A DNA stretch of 51,972 nucleotides from Gammaproteobacteria bacterium (GTDB lineage Bacteria; Pseudomonadota; Gammaproteobacteria; Steroidobacterales; Steroidobacteraceae): assembly GCA_028293805.1 (NCBI GenBank), contig JAQGOC010000262.1, positions 1-51,972 of the forward strand, written 5' to 3'. A model generated the notes under the pieces. The model was not told the origin of the DNA. It saw only the letters and a program-made list of their open reading frames with translations, and did not search any database. Made by a program: the position numbers and the translations under genes. Shown here in pieces: positions 42,724-51,052 of this stretch (within the stretch, counting starts at the first letter, position 1; the number at the start of each line of letters is the position of its first letter).

Positions 42724-44094
42724 ATGACCTCAGGCGGGACACCGCCTACCGGCTCCTTCCACGGTGTTGACACGGTCATCAAGCTTGCAGATCTCGAGAA
42801 CGCTTCGTGTCTCGAGGGTCGGCTGGAGGAGTTGCGCGGACGCCGGGTCCTGATCTCGGCCCGGGATCAGCTGGTCGCGGCGCTTGCTCTCGTCGAACTC
42901 GACGGCGTCGCGCAGCGGCTCGTGCTCTGTCCTCCCGATTTGTCTGCGGCTCATTTCCCCATCGTAATCAAGTCTGCGGACGCCGACGCCTGGGTCCGCG
43001 ACTCGGCAATGCCCGAGGAGAATGCGGCGACGCTGCCAACTTGTGTCACTGCCGCCCCGGCCGCAGTGGCACGCGACGTAACCCGCCGTCGCTCCCATGA
43101 CACCGAATGGGTACTCCTGACGTCCGGTACCATGGGTGCGCCCAAGCTCGTGCTGCATACACTCGCAAGTCTGACGAGCGCGATACCTTCTCAGCAGCCG
43201 AAACCAGGTTCGTTGGTCTGGAGTACGTTCTATGACATCCGGCGATACGGCGGACTGCAGATTTTTCTGCGAGCGACTCTGCGCGGCGGTGCGCTGGTCC
43301 TTTCCGATCCCGTGGAGGCGACTACCGATTTTCTGACCCGAGCCGCCGCCGCGGGGATCACTCACATTTCCGGAACTCCGTCGCATTGGCGCAGAGCGCT
43401 GATGAGTGGCGCTGCGGCCACGATCGCACCGCGCTATGTGCGGCTGTCGGGCGAGATCGCGGACCAAGCGATTCTCGACAACCTACGGGCCGCGTACCCG
43501 CAATCGACAGTAGCGCACGCGTTTGCCTCTACCGAGGCTGGTGTTGCCTTCGAGGTAGACGATGGGCTCGCCGGCTTTCCGGCAAGCTTGGTCGGTTCAG
43601 CGGGAGAAAAGGTCCAATTGAAGATTGAAGGCGATACGCTGCATATCCGTTCGGACGGTAATGCTGCGCGCTACCTGGGTGAAGGGGCCGAAACATTGCG
43701 GGACGACGATGGATTTGTCGACACTGGCGACAGGGTCGAGTTGCGTAATGGGCGGTATCATTTCGTGGGCCGTGCCGGCGGAGTGATCAACGTCGGAGGC
43801 CTGAAGGTATACCCCGAAGAAGTCGAGGCCGTGATCAACTCCAGTCCGTGGGTCCGAATGTCGCTCGTCAAGGCGCGCCGCAATCCGATCACAGGCGCCG
43901 TAGTCACGGCAGACGTCGTGCTGGCCGATGACGCGGCTGGCTTTGGTCAGCGCCCGGTGGGAGAAGCGTTGACGCGGGAGATCATTGAAATCTGTCGCCG
44001 CGTGCTGCCCGCGCACAAGGTACCGACCATGGTGCGGATCGTGCCGGCCCTGGACGTTTCTGCTTCGGGAAAGCTGGTACGCCCGAGTGCTTAA
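42724..44094 (+). CDS. AMP-binding adenylating enzyme (acyl-CoA/acyl-ACP ligase-like)
   Basis: A 456-residue ANL-superfamily enzyme. The P-loop WVLLTSGTMGAPKLVLHT (near residue 145), the ASTEAGVAFEV region (A5/A6-like), FVDTGDRVELRNGRYHFVGR (TGD and the hinge), GGLKVYPEEVEAVIN and SASGKLVRPS (catalytic lysine) are in order. It would activate a carboxylic acid with ATP. The adjoining carrier protein suggests the acyl group is passed to its phosphopantetheine arm. The ATG at 42724 has GTGGGG four bases upstream. Its stop overlaps the reductase start by eight bases. Substrate unknown; shorter than typical FadD. Confidence 0.82.
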   Translation: MTSGGTPPTGSFHGVDTVIKLADLENASCLEGRLEELRGRRVLISARDQLVAALALVELDGVAQRLVLCPPDLSAAHFPIVIKSADADAWVRDSAMPEENAATLPTCVTAAPAAVARDVTRRRSHDTEWVLLTSGTMGAPKLVLHTLASLTSAIPSQQPKPGSLVWSTFYDIRRYGGLQIFLRATLRGGALVLSDPVEATTDFLTRAAAAGITHISGTPSHWRRALMSGAAATIAPRYVRLSGEIADQAILDNLRAAYPQSTVAHAFASTEAGVAFEVDDGLAGFPASLVGSAGEKVQLKIEGDTLHIRSDGNAARYLGEGAETLRDDDGFVDTGDRVELRNGRYHFVGRAGGVINVGGLKVYPEEVEAVINSSPWVRMSLVKARRNPITGAVVTADVVLADDAAGFGQRPVGEALTREIIEICRRVLPAHKVPTMVRIVPALDVSASGKLVRPSA

Positions 44095-44821
44095 CGTCAT
44101 CGTAACCGGTGGCAGCAGGGGGCTGGGTCTGGCGATTGCCTCCACCCTTGCCGCCGGCGGCTATCGAGTCATTACGATCGCCCGCACCGAGAGCGCGCAA
44201 TTGCGTACTGCCGCCGCGGCAATCGAGCCGGAGCACCCAGGCGCTCTGCACTTTCGCGCCTTCGATCTGACCAACACCGCAGCGATTGCCGCCCTCGTAG
44301 GCGACTTGCGCAAGGAGTTCGGACCTCTCTACGGCCTCGTCAACAACGCCGGACTGGGAACCGCTGGGGTGCTGACGATGATGCGCGATGAGCAGATCGA
44401 GAGCCTCGTACGCCTCAACACGATCTCACCCATTATTTTGAGCAAGTACGTGCTGCGTTCGATGATGGTTGAAAGGGCTGGGCGGATCGTGAACATCTCT
44501 TCCATCGTGGCTTCGACGGGCTACAGCGCTCTATCAGCGTACGCAGCCACTAAAGCCTCCCTTATCGGATTCACGCGCTCTCTGGCACGCGAAGTCGGTC
44601 AGCTCGGCATCACTGTCAACGCGATCGCTCCAGGTTTTGTCGACACAGAGATGACGCAGGCGCTAAGCGGTGGCCAACGCGAGCAGATTATCCGGCGTAG
44701 CGCGCTACGGAGAATGATCGACGTCGACGACATTGCCGCCAGCGTCGAATTCCTGCTCAGCAAGAACGCCAGAAACATCACGGGCATTACATTGACGGTC
44801 GATGCCGGCAATACCGCGTGA
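44087..44821 (+). CDS. 3-oxoacyl-ACP-reductase-like SDR
   Basis: A 244-residue reductase of the FabG type: VTGGSRGLGLAIASTLAAGG (cofactor loop), VNNAGLGTAG, VNISSIVASTGYSALSAYAA with Tyr-x3-Lys in YAATK, and NAIAPGFVDTEMTQALSGGQ. The GTG start at 44087 overlaps the previous gene by eight bases, so it is translationally coupled. With the ACP and the ligase it would form a loading and ketoreduction unit; no ketosynthase, dehydratase or thioesterase is present in the window. Confidence 0.85.
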   Translation: MLNVIVTGGSRGLGLAIASTLAAGGYRVITIARTESAQLRTAAAAIEPEHPGALHFRAFDLTNTAAIAALVGDLRKEFGPLYGLVNNAGLGTAGVLTMMRDEQIESLVRLNTISPIILSKYVLRSMMVERAGRIVNISSIVASTGYSALSAYAATKASLIGFTRSLAREVGQLGITVNAIAPGFVDTEMTQALSGGQREQIIRRSALRRMIDVDDIAASVEFLLSKNARNITGITLTVDAGNTA

Positions 44822-44991
44822 AGTGCGCGTCCGGACCCTCGCCGGGGTGCGAGGCGTAAAGCTGCCTGCGCACCCCGGCCTTACCTCTCCCCGAGTAACT
44901 GCTGCGCAAGAGTGGCTCCTGCACGAGAATTACAGCCTGCGCGAAAGTGACTCGCCGAAGTCACTCGCCAACGTCACTCCTTGCGCGAGAG

Positions 44992-45702
44992 TCACTTGAT
45001 CGTCTTGCTCACGATGCTGGAAAGCGCGCTCTGCGCGCCGCTGCTCGTGTAGGCCGCAATCCCAAAGAAGTACGTACCCGGGGAGAGGCTCTCGATCACA
45101 TAGCTCGTCAAGCCCGGATTCGTGACCTGTACGCTCTGAGTCAACGATGTGGCGCTGGTGCCGTAATTGATCCGGTACCCGGCAAGACCGCTGAGCGTGC
45201 TGCCGTTCGTGTTCTGGGTCGGGGGATTCCAGCTCAATGTCGCTGCACCAGTCGATGTCGGCGGAGCTGGAGTCGGAGTCGGTGTGGGTGTCGGCGTAGG
45301 TGTCGGCGTCGGAGTTCCGGTGCTCCCGCCGCTCGACGACACCTTGATCGAGAATGCCGGCAGCGCTGCGCGTGCGATGCCATCGCTCACGGAAATGACG
45401 ATGTTGCTGTACGTGCCCACGCTCGACACGGCAGGCGTGCCGTAGAGATGTCCGTACTGCGTGTTAAATGTTGCCCACGCCGGCTTATTCGTAATCGAAT
45501 ACACCAGAGGACGCTTGTTCGGGTCGGTGGCCCAGGCCTGGAAGCCATAGTACCGCGCGGCCGTGGCGGTGGTGCTGGGGGTGCCCATGATCGTGGGTGC
45601 CGATGTTGCGGCGTGAGTGACCGTAAGGACCGAGAGGGTTGCGGCGGTAATCGCAAATACACCGCCCGCAGTTGTACCGAACACAGAAGAGTTAGTGCGC
45701 AT
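44992..45702 (-). CDS. secreted Ig-like/FN3 protein with a Thr-Pro linker
   Basis: A 236-residue exported protein: signal peptide (GGVFAITAATLSVLTVTHAA), a putative Ig/cadherin-like domain (about 33-130, with YGHLYGTPAVSSVGTYSNIV; ISVSDGIARAALPAF), a TP-repeat linker, and a fibronectin type III domain (ATLSWNPPTQNTNGSTLSGL through GTYFFGIAAYTSSGAQSALS). Such proteins sit at the cell surface or in the matrix. It has no LPXTG, PEP-CTERM or autotransporter end. A terminator-like hairpin lies 19-52 bases before its ATG. Confidence 0.8.
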   Translation of the reverse strand: MRTNSSVFGTTAGGVFAITAATLSVLTVTHAATSAPTIMGTPSTTATAARYYGFQAWATDPNKRPLVYSITNKPAWATFNTQYGHLYGTPAVSSVGTYSNIVISVSDGIARAALPAFSIKVSSSGGSTGTPTPTPTPTPTPTPTPAPPTSTGAATLSWNPPTQNTNGSTLSGLAGYRINYGTSATSLTQSVQVTNPGLTSYVIESLSPGTYFFGIAAYTSSGAQSALSSIVSKTIK

Positions 45703-45720
45703 GAGTGACTGCTTCCCCGT

Positions 45721-45754
45721 TTAAAACAACGCTCGGGCAAACAAAAACCCGAGC
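45721..45754 (-). terminator. attenuator-like hairpin in the leader of the Ig/FN3 gene
   Basis: On the minus strand a perfect 7-base stem GCTCGGG (45754-45748) / CCCGAGC (45737-45731) with loop TTTTTGTTTG is followed at once by GTTGTTTTAA. This is a good intrinsic-terminator shape, but it lies only 19 bases upstream of the ATG at 45702, in the path of transcription into that gene. Attenuation, or termination of a small upstream RNA, are the two natural readings. Confidence 0.6.
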
Positions 45755-46178
45755 AAACAATGTCGCCAGCTGCCGTCCGACTTGCGATGGGTGGACGGTC
45801 AACCGCGCCGGGCATGGCGGGCGTCGCGTCCCTGCGACACACCCGTCTATCCGACTGCGCGGGGAGTAAAACCCAACATGCCGCTCATCACAAAATGTCT
45901 CGACTTACAGACGTGAGTGATTGGCGACAGCGCCAATGCCAAGCTTGACTTGGCTGACCGGCTGCGGGATTTTCCGAATCTTTTTCTTGGCGGCGGGGCT
46001 AGTCGATGCGCTCGCAGCCATATAACACGCGTGCGAGCTCACTCTCTGGCTACGAACCGGTCGAAAATGCGCGCAAATCCCCCCGTGCACATCGCGTGCG
46101 GCGCGTTCATTACGAGGAGCGAGCTGCCGGCGCTGCAGCTGGCGTCGGAAATCTAGGGAGGTAGGCCGCCGGGGATTA
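45755..46178. other. 424-bp intergenic region, possibly a structured 5-prime leader
   Basis: No gene is convincing here. On the minus strand the part nearest the attenuator can form further short hairpins: CCGTCC/GGACGG arms (45773-45778 and 45793-45798) and GTCGC/GCGAC around AGGGAC near 45825-45840. No named riboswitch consensus was matched. The part adjoining the acyl-CoA synthetase stop shows nothing notable. Confidence 0.4.
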
Positions 46179-47975
46179 TCACAAGCGCAGCTTGCCGGTG
46201 CGGAGGTGCGCGGCGAGCGCCGTATCCAGGCGCACGTAGCCCTGGCACCGCTTGTCATCGAGATAGAGGTCGTCCGCGATCTGGTCCGGGTCGTAGCCCT
46301 GCAGCGCCAGGTCCTGCTTCCTGAGCTTGAAGGTTCCGGTGATATCGATCGACGGGACGAGTCTAAGAAACAACGGCCGCGCATAGTCTGGCAGCCGCGT
46401 CGCGAGGTGCTGCCTGAAGGTGCCCAGATCGAACTTAGTGTTGATGACGAGTGCCGCCATTCCTGCGCGTCCGTCCGCTCCCGGTACTGCGACACCATAC
46501 ACAGCGGCGTCGCTCACGCCGGGGTAGTCCGTGATGACGGCCATGATCTGCGTCGTGGAAACGTTTTCGCCCTTCCAGCGGAAGGTCTCGCCCACACGGT
46601 CGACGAAGTAAAAATAGCCATGGTGGTCCTTGCGCATCAGATCACCCGTGCGATACCACGTGTCTCCTTGGGCAAAGACGTCGCGAAGCAGTTTCCGCCT
46701 CGAGGCTTCAGCATCCGCGTAGCCTTCGAAGCGGCTGCTGGGCTTGCCACTGGCATTGGAAATCTCGCCAAGCGCCTCGCCAGTTTCATTTACGTCACAG
46801 CGCACGCATCGGCCCGCCTCATTGCGCAGCGGAGCACCGCTTGCCGGATCGAACTTCACGAGTGCCACGGGCATTCGATGCGCCAGGAAGGGGGGGATCC
46901 GCCCGATCGCCCCCGGCCGTCCTTCGCAGTTGTAGAGCGAAAAACTTCCTTCCGTCGCCGCGTAATACTCCAGGATTCGGGGAATGCGGAAGCGTTCCCT
47001 GAACTGCTCCCAGATGTCGGCCCGCAGGCCATTCCCGCAGCACAGTCGCAGCGCGTGCTGTGTTTCCTCTGCTTGGCGCGGACTGCCGACGAGATAGCGG
47101 CACAACTCGCCGATGTATTGAAACAACGTGCAGCGTTCCTCGACGACATCCTTCCAGAAATCAGTCGCCGAAAATCGCTCGCGTAGCACTACCGTACCGC
47201 CGCCGACCAGCGTTGCGCCGGTCGCCACTACGCCGCCGACGCTGTGGTAGAGGGGCAGACAGTTATACATCCGATCGCTCGGTTGCGTGTCCATGAGGCC
47301 GGCAAACCAGTGACTCCAGCTCATGAGCCGTAGATGGCTGACGTTCGCCGCTTTGGGCAGGCCGGTCGTTCCCGAAGTATAGATGTAGAGGGCGCAATCG
47401 CCGAGCGCGGGAGGCTCGTATTCCGCAGCGGTCAATTTCTCGGCAGGCATGCGCGCGACTTCGAGATCGAGGCGCGGCAGCTCGTGATCGCCAGGTCCGT
47501 GCACCCAACATTGCACAGTAGAGGGGATGTGCGCGCGCGCAGCTCTAAGCGCGCGACTCAATACCCCGGCGACTATGACGTAACGAGGCGCCACGCTATT
47601 GATCGAGTGCGCCAGGACCTCTCCTGTCAGGTTGGTATTGAGTAATGACACGATTACGCCGACCCGGGTCAGGCCAAGCCAGACTGCCATGTAGTCCGGG
47701 CAATTCGGCATGAGCAGACAGACGACGTCGCCGGCGACCAGGCCCTGTTCCAGGGCCCAGCGCGCGTGCCTGTTGACTGCGTCCGCCAGCGAGCGGTAGC
47801 TCAGGGAGGCGTCCGCGGATACCAGCGCCGGCCTCGCGCCGAAGCGTTCCCCGAGAGTGTCGATCAGAACGGGCAGGGTAGGGGCACTGCCGCGCTCAAT
47901 CGGCGCCGTCATTTGCAGCGCGCGGACCCACGCCTGGAGTGGCGAATTCGCATTTTCACCGGAGGGAGGCGTCAT
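46179..47975 (-). CDS. long-chain acyl-CoA synthetase, FATP/FadD6-like
   Basis: A 598-residue ANL enzyme in the fatty-acid-transport-protein clade: CALYIYTSGTTGLPKAANVS (P-loop), LPLYHSVGGVVATGATL, ILEYYAATEGSFSLYNCEGR, GDTWYRTGDLMRKDHHGYFY and FVDRVGETFRWKGENVSTTQ, then GTFKLRKQDL with the catalytic lysine. It activates fatty or similar acids with CoA. I prefer the ATG at 47975 (MTPPSGENANSPLQAW); the ATG at 48050 would leave only 11 bases to the divergent metY-like gene. It is the only gene on its strand here, and divergent from the amino-acid enzyme cluster. Confidence 0.88.
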   Translation of the reverse strand: MTPPSGENANSPLQAWVRALQMTAPIERGSAPTLPVLIDTLGERFGARPALVSADASLSYRSLADAVNRHARWALEQGLVAGDVVCLLMPNCPDYMAVWLGLTRVGVIVSLLNTNLTGEVLAHSINSVAPRYVIVAGVLSRALRAARAHIPSTVQCWVHGPGDHELPRLDLEVARMPAEKLTAAEYEPPALGDCALYIYTSGTTGLPKAANVSHLRLMSWSHWFAGLMDTQPSDRMYNCLPLYHSVGGVVATGATLVGGGTVVLRERFSATDFWKDVVEERCTLFQYIGELCRYLVGSPRQAEETQHALRLCCGNGLRADIWEQFRERFRIPRILEYYAATEGSFSLYNCEGRPGAIGRIPPFLAHRMPVALVKFDPASGAPLRNEAGRCVRCDVNETGEALGEISNASGKPSSRFEGYADAEASRRKLLRDVFAQGDTWYRTGDLMRKDHHGYFYFVDRVGETFRWKGENVSTTQIMAVITDYPGVSDAAVYGVAVPGADGRAGMAALVINTKFDLGTFRQHLATRLPDYARPLFLRLVPSIDITGTFKLRKQDLALQGYDPDQIADDLYLDDKRCQGYVRLDTALAAHLRTGKLRL

Positions 47976-48061
47976 AATGTCCCGCAAGCGAATGTCGCCG
48001 CAGAATTGACACGCTGCGCCCGTTTGGCTATCTGAGTTGGCCCAAGGCATGAGGCGCCAAA

Positions 48062-49342
48062 GTGAAAAACGAGACGATTGCCCTGCACGGCGGCTTTGAC
48101 GCCGACCCCACTACGAAAGCCGTGGCAGTGCCGATCTATCAGACGGTGGCCTATTCCTTCGACAGCGCCGAGCACGGCGCGGCTCTGTTCAACCTCGAGG
48201 CCGAGGGTTACCGGTACACGCGCATCGGCAATCCGACCAATGCCGTGCTCGAGCAGCGTGTGGCGCTGCTCGAGGGCGGTATCGACGCTTTGAGCGTGAG
48301 CTCGGGGCAGACAGCACTGTACTACGCGGCGTTGAATGTGGCCGATGCGGGCCGAAACATCATTTCGGTGCCGCAGCTCTATGGCACGACGCATACTCTG
48401 TTTGCTCACGTGTTGCCGAGGCTCGGCGTCACGGTCCGCTTCGCCAGGTCCGATCGGGCGGCGGATCTGGAAGAGCTGGTCGATGAGAATACTCGTGCCT
48501 TGTTCTGTGAAACGGTGGGCAATCCGGCCGGCAACGTCTGCGACCTGGAGGCGCTGGCCGCCGTGGCGCAGCGGGCGGGGGTGCCGCTGATCGTCGACAA
48601 TACGGTCCCGACGCCCATTTTGGTCCGGCCGATCGAGTATGGCGCGGATATTGTACTGCACTCGCTCACGAAGTTCCTGGGCGGGCACGGCACAACCATG
48701 GGCGGCATCATCGTGGATAGCGGGAAATTCCCGTGGCAGACGCACGCGGCGCGTTACCCGATGTTCACGCAACCGGACGAGTCTTATCACGGGCTCGTGT
48801 ACACGGAGCATTATGGGCCCAAGGCCTTCCTCGGCCGGTGTCGCAGCGTTTATCAAAGGACGATGGGCGCCGTGTTGGCGCCGCTGAACGCTTTCCTGTT
48901 GCTGCAGGGGATTGAAACCGTTGCGCTGCGCGTCGACCGGCACGTCGAGAACGCCCGGCGCGTGGCCGAATTTCTGCGCAACGATACCCGGGTCGCCTCG
49001 GTGAGCTATGCGGGTTTCCCGGACAACCCGTACTACCCCCTGGTGAAGAAGTACCTTGGCGGTCGTGCCTGCTCGCTCCTGACATTCGCCATTCGCGGCG
49101 GGTTCGATGGGGGCGCACGCTTTTATAACGCTCTGCGGCTGTTCAAGCGGCTGGTGAATCTCGGCGATGCGAAATCGCTGGCATGTCATCCGGCCTCGAC
49201 TACGCATCGGCAGATGTCACCCGAAGAACAGCGTCTCGCCGGCATCGGGCCGGAAACGATCCGGCTCAGTGTCGGCATCGAGCACATCGACGATATCATC
49301 GCCGATCTCGATCACGCGCTGGCCGCCGCAGCCCGCAGCTGA
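48062..49342 (+). CDS. O-acylhomoserine sulfhydrylase-like PLP enzyme (MetY family)
   Basis: A 426-residue Cys/Met metabolism PLP enzyme. YRYTRIGNPTNAVLEQRVAL, SVSSGQTALYYAALNVADAG, the Asp of IVDNTVPTP and the Schiff-base lysine K204 in LHSLTKFLGGHGTTMGG fit MetY/O-acetylhomoserine aminocarboxypropyltransferase; HPASTTHRQMSPEEQRLAGI is the usual C-terminal block. It replaces an acyl group on homoserine (or serine) with sulfide or a thiol. The start is GTG at 48062. The PLP decarboxylase follows after 9 bases, and a MetA-like acyltransferase lies 1.7 kb away, consistent with a methionine-type step or a derived pathway. Confidence 0.88.
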   Translation: MKNETIALHGGFDADPTTKAVAVPIYQTVAYSFDSAEHGAALFNLEAEGYRYTRIGNPTNAVLEQRVALLEGGIDALSVSSGQTALYYAALNVADAGRNIISVPQLYGTTHTLFAHVLPRLGVTVRFARSDRAADLEELVDENTRALFCETVGNPAGNVCDLEALAAVAQRAGVPLIVDNTVPTPILVRPIEYGADIVLHSLTKFLGGHGTTMGGIIVDSGKFPWQTHAARYPMFTQPDESYHGLVYTEHYGPKAFLGRCRSVYQRTMGAVLAPLNAFLLLQGIETVALRVDRHVENARRVAEFLRNDTRVASVSYAGFPDNPYYPLVKKYLGGRACSLLTFAIRGGFDGGARFYNALRLFKRLVNLGDAKSLACHPASTTHRQMSPEEQRLAGIGPETIRLSVGIEHIDDIIADLDHALAAAARS

Positions 49343-49351
49343 CGGACACGA

Positions 49352-50779
49352 ATGAGCGCCAGCGACGATCTGCCTTCCCCCGTGCCGTCCCTGTTCCCGT
49401 CGCGCGCCACCCGCGAGCGCGTGGATGACCTGCTTACCCGGGAACTCGCGAATGCGAACGAGCGGATCGCGCGTGGCTCGGTCATGCCGCGACTGGATAT
49501 GGCGAAGTTTCGGCAGGAACTGGCCGGCTTCGATTTCGAAACGCCGCAAGCTGTCGAGCCATTACTTGCGTGGAGCATCGCCCAGCTGGAGCTTGGCGCG
49601 GTTCACATGACTCATCCGCGCTACTTCGGATTGTTCAATCCCGCCCCCGGCGCTCCATCGCAGTGGGCCGATCGCATTGCGGGCGCCTTCAATCCGCAAC
49701 TCGCAAGCTCGGGATCATCGCCCGCGCCCGTCGAGATCGAAGCCCACGTGATCCGTGCTATTGCAGGCCGAGCGGGATTTCCGGCAGAGGCGGGCGGACA
49801 CTTCACGACAAGCGGGTCGGAAGCCAACTACACGTCGCTAATTTGTGCTTTGACCCGCGCGGAGCCCCGCTTCGGCGCGGACGGCGTGCGGGCATTCCCC
49901 GGCCCTGTCGCGCTTTATACCTCACGGGACTGTCACCCCGCATGGTCCAAGATTGCGCATCAGGCGGGCGTCGGCCGCTGCGCGCTCCGTCTCGTCGCCA
50001 CGGACGGGAACGGGCGCATGGACAGCCGCGCGTTAAGTGAAGCGGTAACACGTGATCGCCGGCAGGGTGTCGTTCCCGTTTTGATTGCCGCGACGGCGGG
50101 CACTACCGGCGGCGGCATGATCGATCCATTGGCGAGTTGCGCGGCGATCGCGCGTTCCCACGGGGTCTGGTACCACGTCGATGCCGCCTGGGGAGGCGCG
50201 GCACTGGCGTCCGACCGGCTGCGCGGCGAGCTCGACGGGATCGAGCTCGCCGATTCGTTCACGATCGATGCGCACAAATGGTTTGCGACCACCATGGGGT
50301 GCGGCATGTTTGTCGCACGACACACCGCGGTTTTGAATGAAGCGTTTCGTGTCGCAACCGACTTCATGCCCACTAACGCTTCCAGTCTCGATCCCTACCT
50401 GAACACCGTGCAATGGTCGCGGCGCTTTCTGGGGCTGCGCCTGTTCGTGTCTCTGGCCGCAGCCGGGTGGAAAGGCTACGGGGCGCACGTGGAGCGCGCC
50501 GTGGAAGTGATCGCACAGGTCAAGAACCGGCTGTTGGCGCGCGGCTGGTCGGCGATGAATGATTCGTCGCTAGCGGTCCTTTGCGTGGTGCCGCCGGCGG
50601 AATTGGGCGAGATCCGTGACATCGTGCGTAATCTGCTGAGCTCAGGCCGTGCATGGGTGGCGCGTACCAATTTCGAAGGGCGGGAGGTCATCCGGATTTG
50701 CGCGACGCATGGTGAAACCACCCTAGCGGATGTCGATGAGCTCGTGAACGCTCTGCACGCCGCGGGTCTACCGCAGTAG
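49352..50779 (+). CDS. group II PLP-dependent decarboxylase
   Basis: A 475-residue aromatic/acidic amino acid decarboxylase-type enzyme. HPRYFGLFNPAPGAPSQWAD, GGHFTTSGSEANYTSLICAL, AATAGTTGGGMIDPLASCAA, HVDAAWGGAALASD and the lysine K309 in DSFTIDAHKWFATTMGCGMF match the family (PF00282-like). It would remove CO2 from an amino acid, or carry out a related reaction. Following the MetY-like gene by 9 bases, it probably acts on the product of that enzyme or a related amino acid. Its 3-prime end overlaps the convergent ACP gene by 12 bases. Substrate not evident. Confidence 0.87.
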   Translation: MSASDDLPSPVPSLFPSRATRERVDDLLTRELANANERIARGSVMPRLDMAKFRQELAGFDFETPQAVEPLLAWSIAQLELGAVHMTHPRYFGLFNPAPGAPSQWADRIAGAFNPQLASSGSSPAPVEIEAHVIRAIAGRAGFPAEAGGHFTTSGSEANYTSLICALTRAEPRFGADGVRAFPGPVALYTSRDCHPAWSKIAHQAGVGRCALRLVATDGNGRMDSRALSEAVTRDRRQGVVPVLIAATAGTTGGGMIDPLASCAAIARSHGVWYHVDAAWGGAALASDRLRGELDGIELADSFTIDAHKWFATTMGCGMFVARHTAVLNEAFRVATDFMPTNASSLDPYLNTVQWSRRFLGLRLFVSLAAAGWKGYGAHVERAVEVIAQVKNRLLARGWSAMNDSSLAVLCVVPPAELGEIRDIVRNLLSSGRAWVARTNFEGREVIRICATHGETTLADVDELVNALHAAGLPQ

Positions 50780-51043
50780 TCTGGTGATGAGCGCCTCCAC
50801 CGAGGCGATGGATTCGAAATTATCAGGCGTGATCTCGCCTTGTGGAATGGCGAGATCGAACTCGACCTCGAGGCCCAGCATCAGGTTGATCATCTTCAGG
50901 GAGCTCATGCCGAGCTCGCTCAGGCGGGCATCGAGCGGCAGAGGTCCGCGTCCGTCCGGGCGGTCCAGAATCCGCTCGACCAAGGCGGTCACGCGCTCGA
51001 GGGGCCGGCGTTCACCGCCCGGATTGTCCTGCGACTCACCCAT
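50768..51043 (-). CDS. acyl carrier protein (second in the window)
   Basis: A 91-residue carrier protein. LPLDARLSELGMSSLKMINL places the phosphopantetheine serine in GMSSL (S48 by alignment to the usual DSL motif), followed by the helix MLGLEVEFDLAIPQGEITPD. The aspartate before the serine is replaced by Ser, a change seen in specialised carriers. It starts 9 bases after the stop of the MetA-like gene, so they form an operon and the carrier may serve that acyltransferase. Its end overlaps the decarboxylase gene by 12 bases tail to tail. Confidence 0.8.
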   Translation of the reverse strand: MGESQDNPGGERRPLERVTALVERILDRPDGRGPLPLDARLSELGMSSLKMINLMLGLEVEFDLAIPQGEITPDNFESIASVEALITRLLR

Positions 51044-51052
51044 GAGCTTCGA

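Noticed and set aside
45700-45900. Possible cyclic-di-GMP (GEMM) riboswitch before the Ig/FN3 gene
   Set aside because: Only a GGGACGC..GCC segment resembles the consensus; the conserved GGCAAACC upstream strand is absent. Kept only as a structured-leader candidate.
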